Assembly: GCA_949841465.1 (NCBI GenBank)
Contig: CATKZW010000035.1
Coordinates: 1 to 34,268 of the forward strand
DNA from: an uncultured Oscillospiraceae bacterium
GTDB taxonomy: Bacteria; Bacillota; Clostridia; Oscillospirales; Oscillospiraceae
DNA: 34,268 nt
Reading direction: 5' to 3'
In this document: piece by piece, positions 8,077 through 17,100 of the stretch
Layout of the letters: each line of letters opens with the position of its first letter
Numbering within the stretch: position 1 is the stretch's first letter
Program-made: the position numbers and the translations under genes
The notes under the pieces: model-generated
The model's input: only the letters and a program-made list of their open reading frames with translations
What the model was told of the DNA's origin: nothing
Databases searched by the model: none

Positions 8077-9174
8077 GTGTATATTGGAAGCCGGGAATAC
8101 TTTTTGGAGCGTATTCTGCACACGGATGCCTCGAGCCTGAAAGACGTGCTGTCCGACGTAGGCGACTCCTACCATATCTTTCAGATTCCCAAAAAGGGTG
8201 GGGCGCGGGAGATTCGGGCCATCGAAAGGGGATCCGATCTCTATGAGCTCCAGAAGGCCCTTTGCCAGAACTTTTTGGAAAAAGTTCCTCTGCCGATACC
8301 GGCCGTCGGGTTTGTAAAGGAAGAAAGCTACCTCACCTTTCTCAGGCCGCATGTCGGGAAAACCCACTATTTGCGGCTTGATATCCAGGGCTTTTTTGAC
8401 TCCATTACAACAGGGATGCTCAAAAAATGCTTTGGGGAATTTTTTTCGGAGGACGTGCCGGAGAACTTGACGGATTTTTTGGCGCTGTGCACCTGCGAGG
8501 GGTGTCTGCCCCAGGGGGCAGTCACCTCCCCGGCAATTTCCAACATTGTGTTCCGGCGGGCGGATCAGCGTATTTTAAAGTACTGCCAAAGCTTTGACGC
8601 TCTGTATCAAAACGGGAGGAAGCTGGCGGAGGATATCTGCTATACGAGGTATGCCGACGACATGCTGTTTTCCAGCAGGTATCTCGACTTTTCCAAAGCG
8701 CCCTATTTTATCGGCATGATAAGCGGAATCCTCAAAAGCATGGGGTTCCGCCTGAATAAGAACAAGCTAAAGTACGGACTGGACGAAATATCGCTCTCGG
8801 GATTTGTAGTGTCTGAAAACATCCATTTATCCAGGAAAAAATTATATTCTTTAAATAAGCTGACCTACTTTTTGGGCAAAACAACGGTATGCGGCGCGAA
8901 GAAGTACCGCGTCAAAAACGCGTTCTTTCATGAGCCGGATTGGCTGGAGCAGATAAATCGGCTGGGGCTGCCCAAAGGCCGCGGCGGCGTCATGCATTTT
9001 GCCGAGCCGCGGGACTTTTTGAACTATTTGTGCGGGTATCGGTCGTTTTTGCTGTCAATATTGAAAGTTAATGACACGATGGATTCCGATATGAAACAGC
9101 TGAGCAAAAAAGTGAAGAAGCTGGAGTTAATCATTGACTGCGTTTTGAAATCGACAGAAAGCGCAACAGTTTGA
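8077..9174 (+). CDS. Retron reverse transcriptase
   Basis: This 365-residue enzyme should reverse-transcribe the msd part of the ncRNA encoded directly upstream. Visible RT blocks are VGFVKEESY (77-85), LDIQGFFDSI (101-110, catalytic D102), LPQGAVTSP (144-152) and RYADDM (191-196, catalytic D194 and D195), followed by a basic thumb. At the place of the retron NAXXH motif it has FLRPH (88-92), keeping only the histidine. At the place of the VTG motif it has LSGFVVSE (240-247). The GTG start at 8077 is chosen over the TTG at 8059 because AAAGGA (8062-8067) lies 9 bases upstream of the GTG and the TTG has no ribosome site. Confidence 0.9.
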   Translation: MYIGSREYFLERILHTDASSLKDVLSDVGDSYHIFQIPKKGGAREIRAIERGSDLYELQKALCQNFLEKVPLPIPAVGFVKEESYLTFLRPHVGKTHYLRLDIQGFFDSITTGMLKKCFGEFFSEDVPENLTDFLALCTCEGCLPQGAVTSPAISNIVFRRADQRILKYCQSFDALYQNGRKLAEDICYTRYADDMLFSSRYLDFSKAPYFIGMISGILKSMGFRLNKNKLKYGLDEISLSGFVVSENIHLSRKKLYSLNKLTYFLGKTTVCGAKKYRVKNAFFHEPDWLEQINRLGLPKGRGGVMHFAEPRDFLNYLCGYRSFLLSILKVNDTMDSDMKQLSKKVKKLELIIDCVLKSTESATV

Positions 9175-9186
9175 CCCAATGAGCCA

Positions 9187-9235
9187 AATTCCCGCCCGCC
9201 CTGGGCCATCATCCGGGGCGGGCGGGAATTCTTTT
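9187..9235 (+). terminator. Terminator of the retron operon
   Basis: A perfect 15-bp stem (9187-9201 with 9216-9230) is followed by CTTTT. It begins 12 bases after the RT stop. Confidence 0.88.
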
Positions 9236-9245
9236 GGAAAAGTGG

Positions 9246-9274
9246 TTGACAGCCGTAGTCCTTTCTGCTATAGT
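9246..9274 (+). promoter_or_regulatory. Promoter of the first BlaI-M56 operon
   Basis: TTGACA (9246-9251), 17 bp, TATAGT (9269-9274). Close to consensus and 45 bases upstream of the BlaI ATG. Confidence 0.88.
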
Positions 9275-9281
9275 AGGCTTA

Positions 9282-9306
9282 CAACAGTAAACCAACCAAC
9301 AGTAAA
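9282..9306 (+). promoter_or_regulatory. Candidate operator: direct repeat CAACAGTAAA
   Basis: CAACAGTAAA occurs at 9282-9291 and again at 9297-9306, 15 bp apart, between the -10 and the start codon. The position fits autorepression by the BlaI-type repressor, although BlaI family operators are usually inverted repeats. The second copy overlaps the ribosome site AAAGGAGG (9304-9311). Confidence 0.4.
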
Positions 9307-9318
9307 GGAGGCGTAACA

Positions 9319-9702
9319 ATGGGTGAAAAGCGGGATTTGCTCTCTCCCAGCGAGTGGCGGGTGATGGAGTGTCTGTGGACGGGCCCCAAGACCTTGATGG
9401 AGCTGGTACGGGCGCTGAAGGACAGCGCGGGCTGGGCCAAGAGCACCGTCACCACCATGGTGCGGCGGATGGAGGAGAAGGGGCTGGTCACCTACGAGGT
9501 GTCGGGCCGGGCCAAGGTGTTCCGGGCGGCGCTGGCCCGGGAGGAGGCCGCGGCGGCGGAGACCGATTCCCTGCTGGAGCGGGCCTTCCACGGCAGCGTG
9601 GGGCTGCTGGTCAGCTCCCTGGTGGACCGCAGCTCCCTGTCCAAAGCGGACATTGACGAGCTGTACGCCATTTTGAACAAGGCGGAGGAGGAGAGAAAAT
9701 GA
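9319..9702 (+). CDS. BlaI/MecI-family transcriptional repressor
   Basis: This 127-residue repressor has the family's winged helix-turn-helix (about 5-72), including LSPSEWRVMECLW and WAKSTVTTMVRRMEEKGLV. A C-terminal helical dimerisation segment (about 95-127) follows. BlaI-type repressors are inactivated by cleavage when the partner M56 sensor is triggered. The stop overlaps the ATG of that sensor by 4 bases (ATGA at 9699-9702), so the two are translationally coupled. The ribosome site AAAGGAGG lies 8 bases before ATG 9319. Confidence 0.93.
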   Translation: MGEKRDLLSPSEWRVMECLWTGPKTLMELVRALKDSAGWAKSTVTTMVRRMEEKGLVTYEVSGRAKVFRAALAREEAAAAETDSLLERAFHGSVGLLVSSLVDRSSLSKADIDELYAILNKAEEERK

Positions 9703-12086
9703 AATCGGTCCTGATTACATCGTCCATCCTCATTCTGGTCATAGCCGCCCTGCGGCCCCTGCTCCGGGGGCGGTTCAAGCCCCAGGCCCAGTACGCCCTG
9801 TGGCTGGTGGCGGTGGTGCGGCTGCTGGTGCCGCTGGAGCTGGCCCCCAGCGCATTCAGCGCCCTGGCCCTGCTGGACAAGGCGGAGGAGTCCACCCACA
9901 TGGCTCAGACCATCGGGCAGACCACTGTCCCCGTCCCAGCTATGTCTTATGAGGACGCCTACCACCAGGCCCTGCGGGAATACGACGGCACACTCAACCG
10001 ATACGTCGTGATTGACGACTGGTACACCGCCCCCTTGACGACTGAGGAGCAGGCCATGCTGGAGGCCCGGGCCCGTGAGCTCCAGGCCGAGGACCCCACC
10101 CTGGCCGAGTTGGCGGCCAAGTGCGCCCGTCCCGTCTGGCTGGGCGGCGGGTTGGTGATGGGGCTGTGGTTCCTGCTGGTGAACCTGGGCCTGCGGCGGA
10201 AGCTGCGCCGGGCCCTGCCGGTGGAGGCGGACTGCCCCCTGCCGGTGTACGTCACCCCAGAGCTGCCCTCCCCCTGCCTGAGCGGTGTGCTTCGCCCGGC
10301 GGTATACGTTACCCCCGCCGCCCTGGCGGACCCGGACCGCCTGCGCCACGTGCTCACCCACGAGCTGACCCACTTCCGCCACGGGGACCACTGGTGGGCG
10401 CTGGTGCGGTGTTTGTGCCTGTGCGTGTACTGGTTCGACCCGCTGGTATGGTGGGCGGCGGCCATGTCCCGGCAGGACTGCGAGCTGGCCTGTGACGAGG
10501 GGGCCATCCGCCGCCTGGGGGAGGCGGAGCGCATCCCCTACGGCCGCACGCTGGTGGATATGATCGCGGCGGGGCGCAACCCTCTTTTGCAGACCGCCAC
10601 CACCATGACCGGCGGCAAGCGCCGGGTGAAGGAGCGGGTGGAGCTCATCGTCCGCCGTCCCAGGACCGTCATCGCCCTGGTGCTGGCGGCGGCACTGGTT
10701 TTGGGGCTCACCGTAGGCTTCACCTTCACCGGCGCGCCGGAGGAGGCCCCGCCTCTGTCCGCCGAAACCCTCCGGGAGCGGCTGGAGGACATCCCAGAAG
10801 AGCTGAAAAACGAGGTGAAGACCTCCTACCTGTCGGAAGAGGTAAAGGGCGGCACTCTGGTCTGCTATTACCTGCCCGCCATGTTGGAGGACTCGGAAGA
10901 CGGGCAAGAGGAAGGGTCGGCGCTCTGGATGCTGGCGGTATCCCGGTGGAGTCAGGCTCAATTCGACGCCCATGGCTACCCTGACAGCAATGACACAACG
11001 GGCCGTGAGCTGTTTGCCCAGGACAGCAGATACTACTATGCAATTGACCGGCCCTTCGACGCACTGATGGAGTTATATGGCTGGGAGCCCTACCGGGATA
11101 CCTTTGACGCCATCCAGGCCTTTGCCATGCGGACCGTGCTGGAAACCGAGGGCGTGGAGCCCTTCGCCATGCAGACTGTGCTGGCCACCGAGGGGGTGGA
11201 GCCCTTCGACGCTGACACTCTGTGGAGCGACCCGGTCCAGGCCGCCGTGGACCGGCTCATGGGGGCCGCCTCTGTGGATCTGGAGCTGGCCATCGGTTCC
11301 CAGGACAACCCCAACCATTACACAAAGCACATATACTCCTCCGTCCCCAGCCAGGACTTCTGCGCCCACTATCTCCAGGCCCTGACCACCGACTTCTCCT
11401 GGGAAGAGTTCGACTGGGGCACCACTGAGGACCCCAAATTCCCCGTGCCGCTCAACACCAGCAGCTATCTTGCCATCACCGCCCCGAACTACTCCGCCTA
11501 CATCCGCGTCTGGGAGGACTCCGACCTGGTAGCGGTGCACGACATCATAAACGGCACCAACTATTACCACGCCAAATACACCTATGATTCCGCCCGCCAG
11601 TTCTCTGCCTTTGAATATCTGCGCCAATTCTGGTTCGATAGCTTGGAGCTGGACTGCCTCCGAGCCTCCGCCCTCCCCATCCCCGGCCAGGGCCGGAGCC
11701 ATGAGGAGATTGCCCTCCTGTGGGCGGAAGGCTGGGAGGGGGCCCTGACCCGTACCGCCCCGGGCAGCTCCTACGCCTGCACCTACGTGGAGATCACCGA
11801 CGTAAGGGCTGATCTGCCCGACTGGCTGGAGGGCGGCGATCTGGCCGAATTCGCCGAAGCCCACGGTTTGCCTGCCGAGGGCTTTGGGACGGACTGGTTC
11901 GGCTTCAGCTACCGGACAGTGTTCGTCCCGGTGGACCAGACCACCGCCAGCCCCTTCTGGGTCGGCAACACCTGGTACTACGAGGGCGGCGACGCCCCGG
12001 AGGGCGCTCTGGTCTACAGCCGCATCGGCATCCTCCACCGCACCGGCGAGGGCTGGGTCTGCGAGGGCGCCGGCACCGGCTGGTGA
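9699..12086 (+). CDS. M56-family metallopeptidase sensor (BlaR1-like) with a large unknown ectodomain
   Basis: This 795-residue membrane protein is the signal-transducing partner of the BlaI repressor. Residues 1 to ~345 form the M56 peptidase unit: membrane helices at about 3-20, 27-48 and 145-165, the zinc site HELTH at 221-225, the downstream CELACDE helix, and a last membrane helix near 325-345. The remaining ~440 residues lie outside the membrane. They do not show a penicillin-binding SxxK/SxN/KTG arrangement that I can recognise, so beta-lactam sensing is not supported. A 14-residue tandem repeat (TVLxTEGVEPFAM type) lies at about 475-502. ATG 9699 overlaps the preceding stop. Confidence 0.87.
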   Translation: MKSVLITSSILILVIAALRPLLRGRFKPQAQYALWLVAVVRLLVPLELAPSAFSALALLDKAEESTHMAQTIGQTTVPVPAMSYEDAYHQALREYDGTLNRYVVIDDWYTAPLTTEEQAMLEARARELQAEDPTLAELAAKCARPVWLGGGLVMGLWFLLVNLGLRRKLRRALPVEADCPLPVYVTPELPSPCLSGVLRPAVYVTPAALADPDRLRHVLTHELTHFRHGDHWWALVRCLCLCVYWFDPLVWWAAAMSRQDCELACDEGAIRRLGEAERIPYGRTLVDMIAAGRNPLLQTATTMTGGKRRVKERVELIVRRPRTVIALVLAAALVLGLTVGFTFTGAPEEAPPLSAETLRERLEDIPEELKNEVKTSYLSEEVKGGTLVCYYLPAMLEDSEDGQEEGSALWMLAVSRWSQAQFDAHGYPDSNDTTGRELFAQDSRYYYAIDRPFDALMELYGWEPYRDTFDAIQAFAMRTVLETEGVEPFAMQTVLATEGVEPFDADTLWSDPVQAAVDRLMGAASVDLELAIGSQDNPNHYTKHIYSSVPSQDFCAHYLQALTTDFSWEEFDWGTTEDPKFPVPLNTSSYLAITAPNYSAYIRVWEDSDLVAVHDIINGTNYYHAKYTYDSARQFSAFEYLRQFWFDSLELDCLRASALPIPGQGRSHEEIALLWAEGWEGALTRTAPGSSYACTYVEITDVRADLPDWLEGGDLAEFAEAHGLPAEGFGTDWFGFSYRTVFVPVDQTTASPFWVGNTWYYEGGDAPEGALVYSRIGILHRTGEGWVCEGAGTGW
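11121..11204 (+). repeat. Two-copy 42-bp in-frame tandem repeat in the M56 ectodomain
   Basis: Bases 11121-11162 and 11163-11204 encode FAMRTVLETEGVEP and FAMQTVLATEGVEP. The copies differ at few positions, indicating a recent in-frame duplication. Confidence 0.85.
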
Positions 12087-12111
12087 CGGTCCCCGCGCTT
12101 CAAAACACGCG

Positions 12112-12154
12112 AAAGCTCCCGCCCGGACAAATCATCCGGGCGGGAGCATGTTTT
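12112..12154 (+). terminator. Terminator of the first BlaI-M56 operon
   Basis: A perfect 13-bp stem GCTCCCGCCCGGA (12115-12127 with 12135-12147) is followed closely by TTTT. It lies between convergent genes. The remaining bases to 12225 show nothing I recognise. Confidence 0.85.
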
Positions 12155-12225
12155 GACGGTCGGCCGTTTTCCCTGCCGCTGCTAATCATGCGCACGCAGG
12201 CCGCGAGCGGGGAACCGCAGGGGTG

Positions 12226-12996
12226 TCACTCATCCGGAACGACCACGCTGGGCTCGAAGCCCTCAGGCTGGTCCGGGGACGGCGTGACCTCCGGGCTCGG
12301 GTCCGGGTCTGGGTCCTCCCCGGCGCTGAGCAGATCGGCCACGCGGCGGATGACGGCGCAGGCCTGGGCGCGGGTGGTGTGATTGCCGCCTAAAAACTGG
12401 CCGTCGGTGCCGTTGAGCAGGTCGAGGGAGTAGCAAATCAGCACCGCGTCCCGGTAGGCCGCGGGGATGGCGTCCAGGTCGGAAATCTCCGCCTCAGCCG
12501 CCCTCTTTTGCGCGTCGGTCACAGTCACGCCCTTCTTGGTCAGCACGTTGGCAATGATCTGGGCCATGTTGTTCCGGTTCATGGCAGACATCATGCTGCT
12601 GTAGCTGGTAATCATAGCGCCGGCGTTTGTGAGCAGCTTGTTGGACAGGAAGAAATACGCCCGGTAGCTGAACCAATAGGTGTCCTCCCCGAACACCTCC
12701 TTCAGCCGCTGGGCATTGGCGGCCTCATAGGCCTCGTACTCATCGGCGAAAAAGGCGTTGCAGAGCATCTCCACCATGGCGGCGTAGGAGACGTCGTCGC
12801 CGGGCGCGAACATGTTGCTGCCAATGCCGCCCACAATGCCGTTCTGCCGGGCCCACATGATGTCGTCATAGGCCCAGTGGCCGGCGGGCACATCGGAAAA
12901 GCTGCCCACGGCGGCGTAAGCCGGGGCAGCCGCCCCGCACAGCAAAACCAGCGCCAGGAGCAGAGACAGCAGCCGGGCCAGATTCTTTTTGTACAT
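12226..12996 (-). CDS. Secreted S-layer homology (SLH) domain protein
   Basis: This 256-residue exported protein starts with a signal peptide (basic MYKKNLAR, hydrophobic core, cleavage near AYAAVG at about 30). One clear SLH repeat follows (FSDVPAGHWAYDDIMWARQ and onward, ending with SYAAMVEMLC). A second, weaker repeat sits near the C-terminus (AIPAAYRDAVLICYSLDLLNG, with TTRAQACAVI). SLH domains bind pyruvylated cell-wall polymers. The last ~30 residues are Asp/Pro/Ser-rich, as in wall-spanning linkers. The ATG at 12996 is chosen because AGGAGGGG lies just upstream; a longer frame to 13083 has no ribosome site. Confidence 0.85.
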   Translation of the reverse strand: MYKKNLARLLSLLLALVLLCGAAAPAYAAVGSFSDVPAGHWAYDDIMWARQNGIVGGIGSNMFAPGDDVSYAAMVEMLCNAFFADEYEAYEAANAQRLKEVFGEDTYWFSYRAYFFLSNKLLTNAGAMITSYSSMMSAMNRNNMAQIIANVLTKKGVTVTDAQKRAAEAEISDLDAIPAAYRDAVLICYSLDLLNGTDGQFLGGNHTTRAQACAVIRRVADLLSAGEDPDPDPSPEVTPSPDQPEGFEPSVVVPDE

Positions 12997-13027
12997 CAAG
13001 GACCCCTCCTTGTCTGTGTTGCATTCT

Positions 13028-13056
13028 ATGATACCACCTTTTCCTCCAGACTGCAA
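13028..13056 (-). promoter_or_regulatory. Promoter of the SLH protein gene
   Basis: On the minus strand TTGCAG (13051-13056), 17 bp, TATCAT (13028-13033), about 32 bases before the start codon. Confidence 0.65.
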
Positions 13057-13076
13057 GGGGAACCGCCGCCCGCCGC

Positions 13077-13105
13077 TGGACAAACCGCCGCCCCCGTGGT
13101 ATAAT
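13077..13105 (+). promoter_or_regulatory. Promoter of the alpha/beta hydrolase gene
   Basis: TGGACA (13077-13082), 17 bp, TATAAT (13100-13105). It is back to back with the SLH gene promoter, so the two genes may share control. Confidence 0.75.
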
Positions 13106-13155
13106 GGCCTGCCCGCCAGCCGGCGGGCCCCAGTCTGTCAAAAGGTCGTGATGAT

Positions 13156-14100
13156 ATGGAAAACACCCAGAGGAAAAAACGCGCCGGGAAAATCGTCCCC
13201 ATTGCCCTGGCCGCGCTGGTGGTGCTGGTGTTTGGCGTGCTGGCCTTCGCGGGCAATTATCTGTTCCACTTTGCCCTGGACCCTGAGTTCGGCGGCATGA
13301 TCGACAACAGCCAGCAGTGGGACCTGGAGGGGGACAGCGCCTGGCTTGACGAAAACAGCGAGGACCGCTGGCTCACCAGCCAGGACGGGCTCAAGCTCCA
13401 CGCCCTGTACCTGGCCCAGCCCCAGCCCAGCCACAAATACGCCGTGCTGTGCCACGGCTACGGCAGTATCCCCCAGTATATGGGCCGTTCCGCCGTCCAG
13501 TTCTACGATATGGGGTATAACATCCTGGCCCCCGCCGCCCGGGCCCACGAGCTCAGCGAGGGCCGGTACGTCAGCATGGGCTGGCTGGAGCGGAAGGACA
13601 TCGCGGACTGGGTGGGCGCCCTGGTGGAACAGGACCCCGAGGCCCAGATCGTGCTGTACGGCATCTCCATGGGCGGGGCCACGGTGATGATGACCGCCGG
13701 GGAGGAGCTGCCCGCCAACGTGAAGTGCGTGGTGGAGGACTGCGGCTATTCCTCCGTGTGGGACGAGTTCGCGGGACAGCTCCGGGAGCTGTTCAACCTG
13801 CCCACCTTCCCGGTGCTGGACGCGGCCTCCCTGGTGACCCAGGCGCGGGCGGGGTTCGGCTTCAAGGAGGCGTCGGCGGTGGAGCAGCTGAAAAAGACCG
13901 CCCTGCCCGTGCTGTTCATCCACGGGGAGGAGGACACCTTTGTGCCCTACTACATGCTGGATCTGGTATACGACGCCTGCGCCAGCCCGGAAAAGGAGCG
14001 GCTGTCCATCCCCGGCGCGGCCCACGGCGAGGCGTCCTGGGAGGACCCGGAGCTGTACTGGTCCACCGTGGAGGCGTTTCTGGGCAAGCACATAAAGTAG
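13156..14100 (+). CDS. Membrane-anchored alpha/beta hydrolase
   Basis: This 314-residue serine hydrolase has an N-terminal basic stretch and one membrane helix (about 12-37), then an alpha/beta hydrolase domain. The oxyanion-region HGYG is at 100-103, the nucleophile elbow GISMGG carries S171, the acid is D260 in HGEEDTFVP, and the histidine is H290 in AAHGEA. The closest families are the BAAT/YqkD-like hydrolases of Firmicutes, usually called alpha/beta hydrolase with unknown substrate. The single helix places the active domain on the cell surface if it acts as an uncleaved signal. An AAAGG about 12 bases before ATG 13156 is the likely ribosome site. A hairpin follows the gene. Confidence 0.87.
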   Translation: MENTQRKKRAGKIVPIALAALVVLVFGVLAFAGNYLFHFALDPEFGGMIDNSQQWDLEGDSAWLDENSEDRWLTSQDGLKLHALYLAQPQPSHKYAVLCHGYGSIPQYMGRSAVQFYDMGYNILAPAARAHELSEGRYVSMGWLERKDIADWVGALVEQDPEAQIVLYGISMGGATVMMTAGEELPANVKCVVEDCGYSSVWDEFAGQLRELFNLPTFPVLDAASLVTQARAGFGFKEASAVEQLKKTALPVLFIHGEEDTFVPYYMLDLVYDACASPEKERLSIPGAAHGEASWEDPELYWSTVEAFLGKHIK

Positions 14101-14130
14101 AATATTTATTTACTTGAAATGGATGTGAGC

Positions 14131-14172
14131 AAAGGCCCGCCCCGCCTGGAAATCAGGCGGGACGGGCTGTTT
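14131..14172. terminator. Hairpin terminator between convergent genes
   Basis: GCCCGCCCCGCCTG (14135-14148) pairs with CAGGCGGGACGGGC (14154-14167) with one mismatch. A short T-rich stretch follows on the plus strand and TTTGC on the minus strand, so it may act in both directions. Confidence 0.7.
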
Positions 14173-14173
14173 G

Positions 14174-17100
14174 TCACTGCGGCATCCTGTAACCAAAGGA
14201 GCCGCTGAGGAGCTGGAAGCCGCTTCCAGTGTAACGCAGGCCCCAGCTTAGATAGCAGATGTGGCCGCCAAAGCCGCCTTCCAGCCAGATGGGGATCGTC
14301 ATGTCAATCCCTCCATATGCCCACTGCCCGTCGTAGGTGTATGTGGTCTCCCGGTCGTAGGCAAAGGGGTAGTAGCTGCGCCCGTGGGTCATCATGGCGG
14401 TCCAATGTTCGGACAGGTCCACCTGCATGCCATATCCCTGGTAGGTGAAGTTCATCGCCTGGTACTCGTCCACCAGTTCATAGGTAACAGTGCTGTTGAA
14501 GTCGTCGGCCAGATAGGCGGGATCGAAGGTGTAGGTCTGGAACTGCCCATCCACCACGTCGGCCATCAGCAGCGTTCCGTCGTCCCGTGCGAAGTCCGGA
14601 TCGGTGCGGGTGAAGGCTAGCTCGATGCGGCCGTCGCCGTCGAAGTCCCCACGCATGTGCGACTCATAGTTGGCGTTGGTGACGGCGGGCACAGGATAAC
14701 GGGTGCCATCCTCCTCGCAGTAGATGACCAGAATGCCGCCCATGAACTCGAACACGGCGTTGTCCAGCCCGTGCTCACAGGACACAGGCGCGGCCGAGGG
14801 CTCAGAGCTCGGCTCAGCGGAGGGCTCAGGGCTGGGCTCGGGGGAGGCAGAGGGCTCGGAGCCGGACGATGCGGTGGGGTCCGGATAGTCCATGGTGATC
14901 TGGTCCCACTCCTCCAGCTTCCATTCCGTCCCATCATAGCTCAGATAGAATCCGCACGTGCCCACCGGCTTGTCCAGCATATAGTGGTCGGCGTACTCGG
15001 AATGGGGCGGGTCGCCCAGCAGGGTGTCCACATAGTCCAGCTCCTTCATGGTCTCGTCCGCCAGATAGACGTCGAAGTCAAAATAGAACTTCCCTGTATC
15101 CCTTTGCAGGTAAACCAAGTGGAACCCGTTGGCGTAGGCGTGGGGATAGCCGTCCCGGATGTGCTCATAGCCGCCGTCGAAGAAATCGTCGGGCAGGCGG
15201 GCGTGGCCGGTCACATAGTGCCGGTAAAAGTCGGTGGATTCCGGGGTGTCCTCCCCCTCCACATGGGCGTAGTTTACCGTGAGCCCAAGGCTCCCGTCAC
15301 GCCATGGCCCAACCCCCGCCACGTTATTCTTGTTGAACCGCACCAGCATCTGCTGGCTGTCGTAGGTGGTTTTGAGGACGGGCCGGCCGTCCTCCCACTC
15401 ATACAGGTCATACTGGGCGTAGCCGTTGATATACCAGGTGACAACCACCTCGTCTTGGCCGTCGCCATCAAAGTCCCAGCAGTAGACGAACGGGGACTGG
15501 GCTGGCGTGATGAGGCCGTCCAGCCTGGTGGTGGCACCGTTCCACTCCAGCCAGGGGATCTCCCCGCCCTCCAGCCACAGCTTGGCCTCGCCGCTGTCCC
15601 GGTCGCCGGTCTGGGCCGCCAGCTCCATATTGTCCGGGCGGTAGGGCTTGAGCACGCCGTCCTCAAAGACGTACCAGGCGGGCTCGGGCTTGGCACCCTG
15701 GCCGTCGACGGCGGAGGCTATGAATTCCTCCCGGGTGGTCCGCACGCCGTCCACAAAGTAGTTCTCGTCGTCCGGACCGAGATTGTCGTACCAGCTGATC
15801 TGCTCCACCTCAAAGTTCCCATTTTCATCGAACCGGGCGCGTCCGGTGCCCCAGTGGGAGGCGCTGCCGCCCCAATCAAAGGTGCCGTCCGCTTTCAGAG
15901 TGCCGATGGAGCGCCAGCCGGGGTAGTAAACCCGCACCGCGTCCCCCTGACGGCGGAAGATAAAGTAGCCGGTGGTGTAGCCGATCTCGGTGGGGTCGTC
16001 CCGCTCCCCCAGGGTGTCCACGGGCCAGACCACCATCTCATTGACCCCGTCCCGGTCTAGGTCGATGATGGCCAGCCTGCCCACCTCCAGGGTCAGCCTG
16101 GGCGGATCCTCGTCCCCGTACACCATATCGCGCAGCTGATGGATGTTGAACTCCTCCGTGCCGGCGCGGAAGGTGCGCTCCCCGTCCAGCACCTCGACCA
16201 TCCAGGGGTCCAGCAGGGCATTCAGGCCCTCATCCTGGGCCTGGGAGGCGGAGGGGGCCGGATCGGGATCGTCCGGGGCCTGGGCGGACACCGGGTCGGT
16301 GAGCAGGCACACTGCCGCCATCACCGCCGCCACCGCGCTGACCACCACGATCCACAGGGCGGGGCGGCGGTAGCGCAGGACGTTCTTGATGCGGCCTTTG
16401 GCGTCCCCCTCGTCGAAGGCCAGGGGACAGGGGGCGGGCACCCGCCCGTTGGTGGCCAGGGAGAGCAGGGTGGCGGAGTAGTCCGCCTTCACCTTGGGGC
16501 CCAGGCGGCGGATGACGGCCTCGTCGCAGGCGGCCTCGATGTCGCGGCTCATGAGCAGGAAGGCCATCCACACAAGGGGGTTGAACCAGTGCAGGGCCAG
16601 GGCCAGCCAGCAGATGGGCTTGACGATGTGGTCCAGCCGGCGCAGGTGGGCCCGCTCGTGGCAGAGGATAAATTTCCTCGGCATGCCGTACAGCCCGGCG
16701 GGAAGGTAGATTTTTGGGCGCAGCACCCCCAGGATGAAGGGGGAGCCCACGGCGGGGTGCTCCCAAGCGCCGTCCTGGGCGCGGATGGCGTCGAACAGGC
16801 GGCTTTTCAGCCGCAGGTAAGAGACCAGGCCGTAGCCGCCCATGGCCAGTGCGCCCGCCAGCCACATCCCCGCCAGCAGGGCCGGCCAGGGGAAGCCCTC
16901 CTGGGGCTCGGGCTGGGGGGTGACGGGGGTCGCACCGTCGGGAGCGGTGAGGACGGGCCCGGCGCCGGTGTTCACGCCGCCCTGGGAGACGGGGTCCGCC
17001 GTCACGCCGGAGGGCTGGCCCTGGGCGGGCTTCTGCACCGGGTCAAGGCCCTGGACGGGGTCCTGCACGGCGGGCTGGTGGGTCACGGTCTGCCCCCCGC

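Larger units (their letters stand above)
5684..9235 (+). other. Retron defence operon: OLD-like effector, msr-msd ncRNA, reverse transcriptase
   Basis: One promoter (5684-5712) precedes an ATPase-TOPRIM gene. A ~213-nt structured region bounded by a 17-bp inverted repeat follows, then a reverse transcriptase gene ended by a strong terminator (9187-9235). This is the gene set of a retron: the RT copies part of the ncRNA into msDNA, which together with RT restrains the effector until phage infection. The whole unit is more AT-rich than both flanks, consistent with horizontal gain. OLD-type ATPase-TOPRIM effectors are known with retrons such as Eco8. The assignment rests on sequence reading; activity is inferred. 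Confidence 0.85.

Noticed and set aside
9492-10973. Long minus-strand frame opposite the first BlaI-M56 pair
   Set aside because: Gln/His/Gly-rich shadow; spans two genes with conserved motifs on the other strand.
14657-16060. Plus-strand frame opposite the giant M56 sensor
   Set aside because: Val/Gly/His-rich shadow without start signals.
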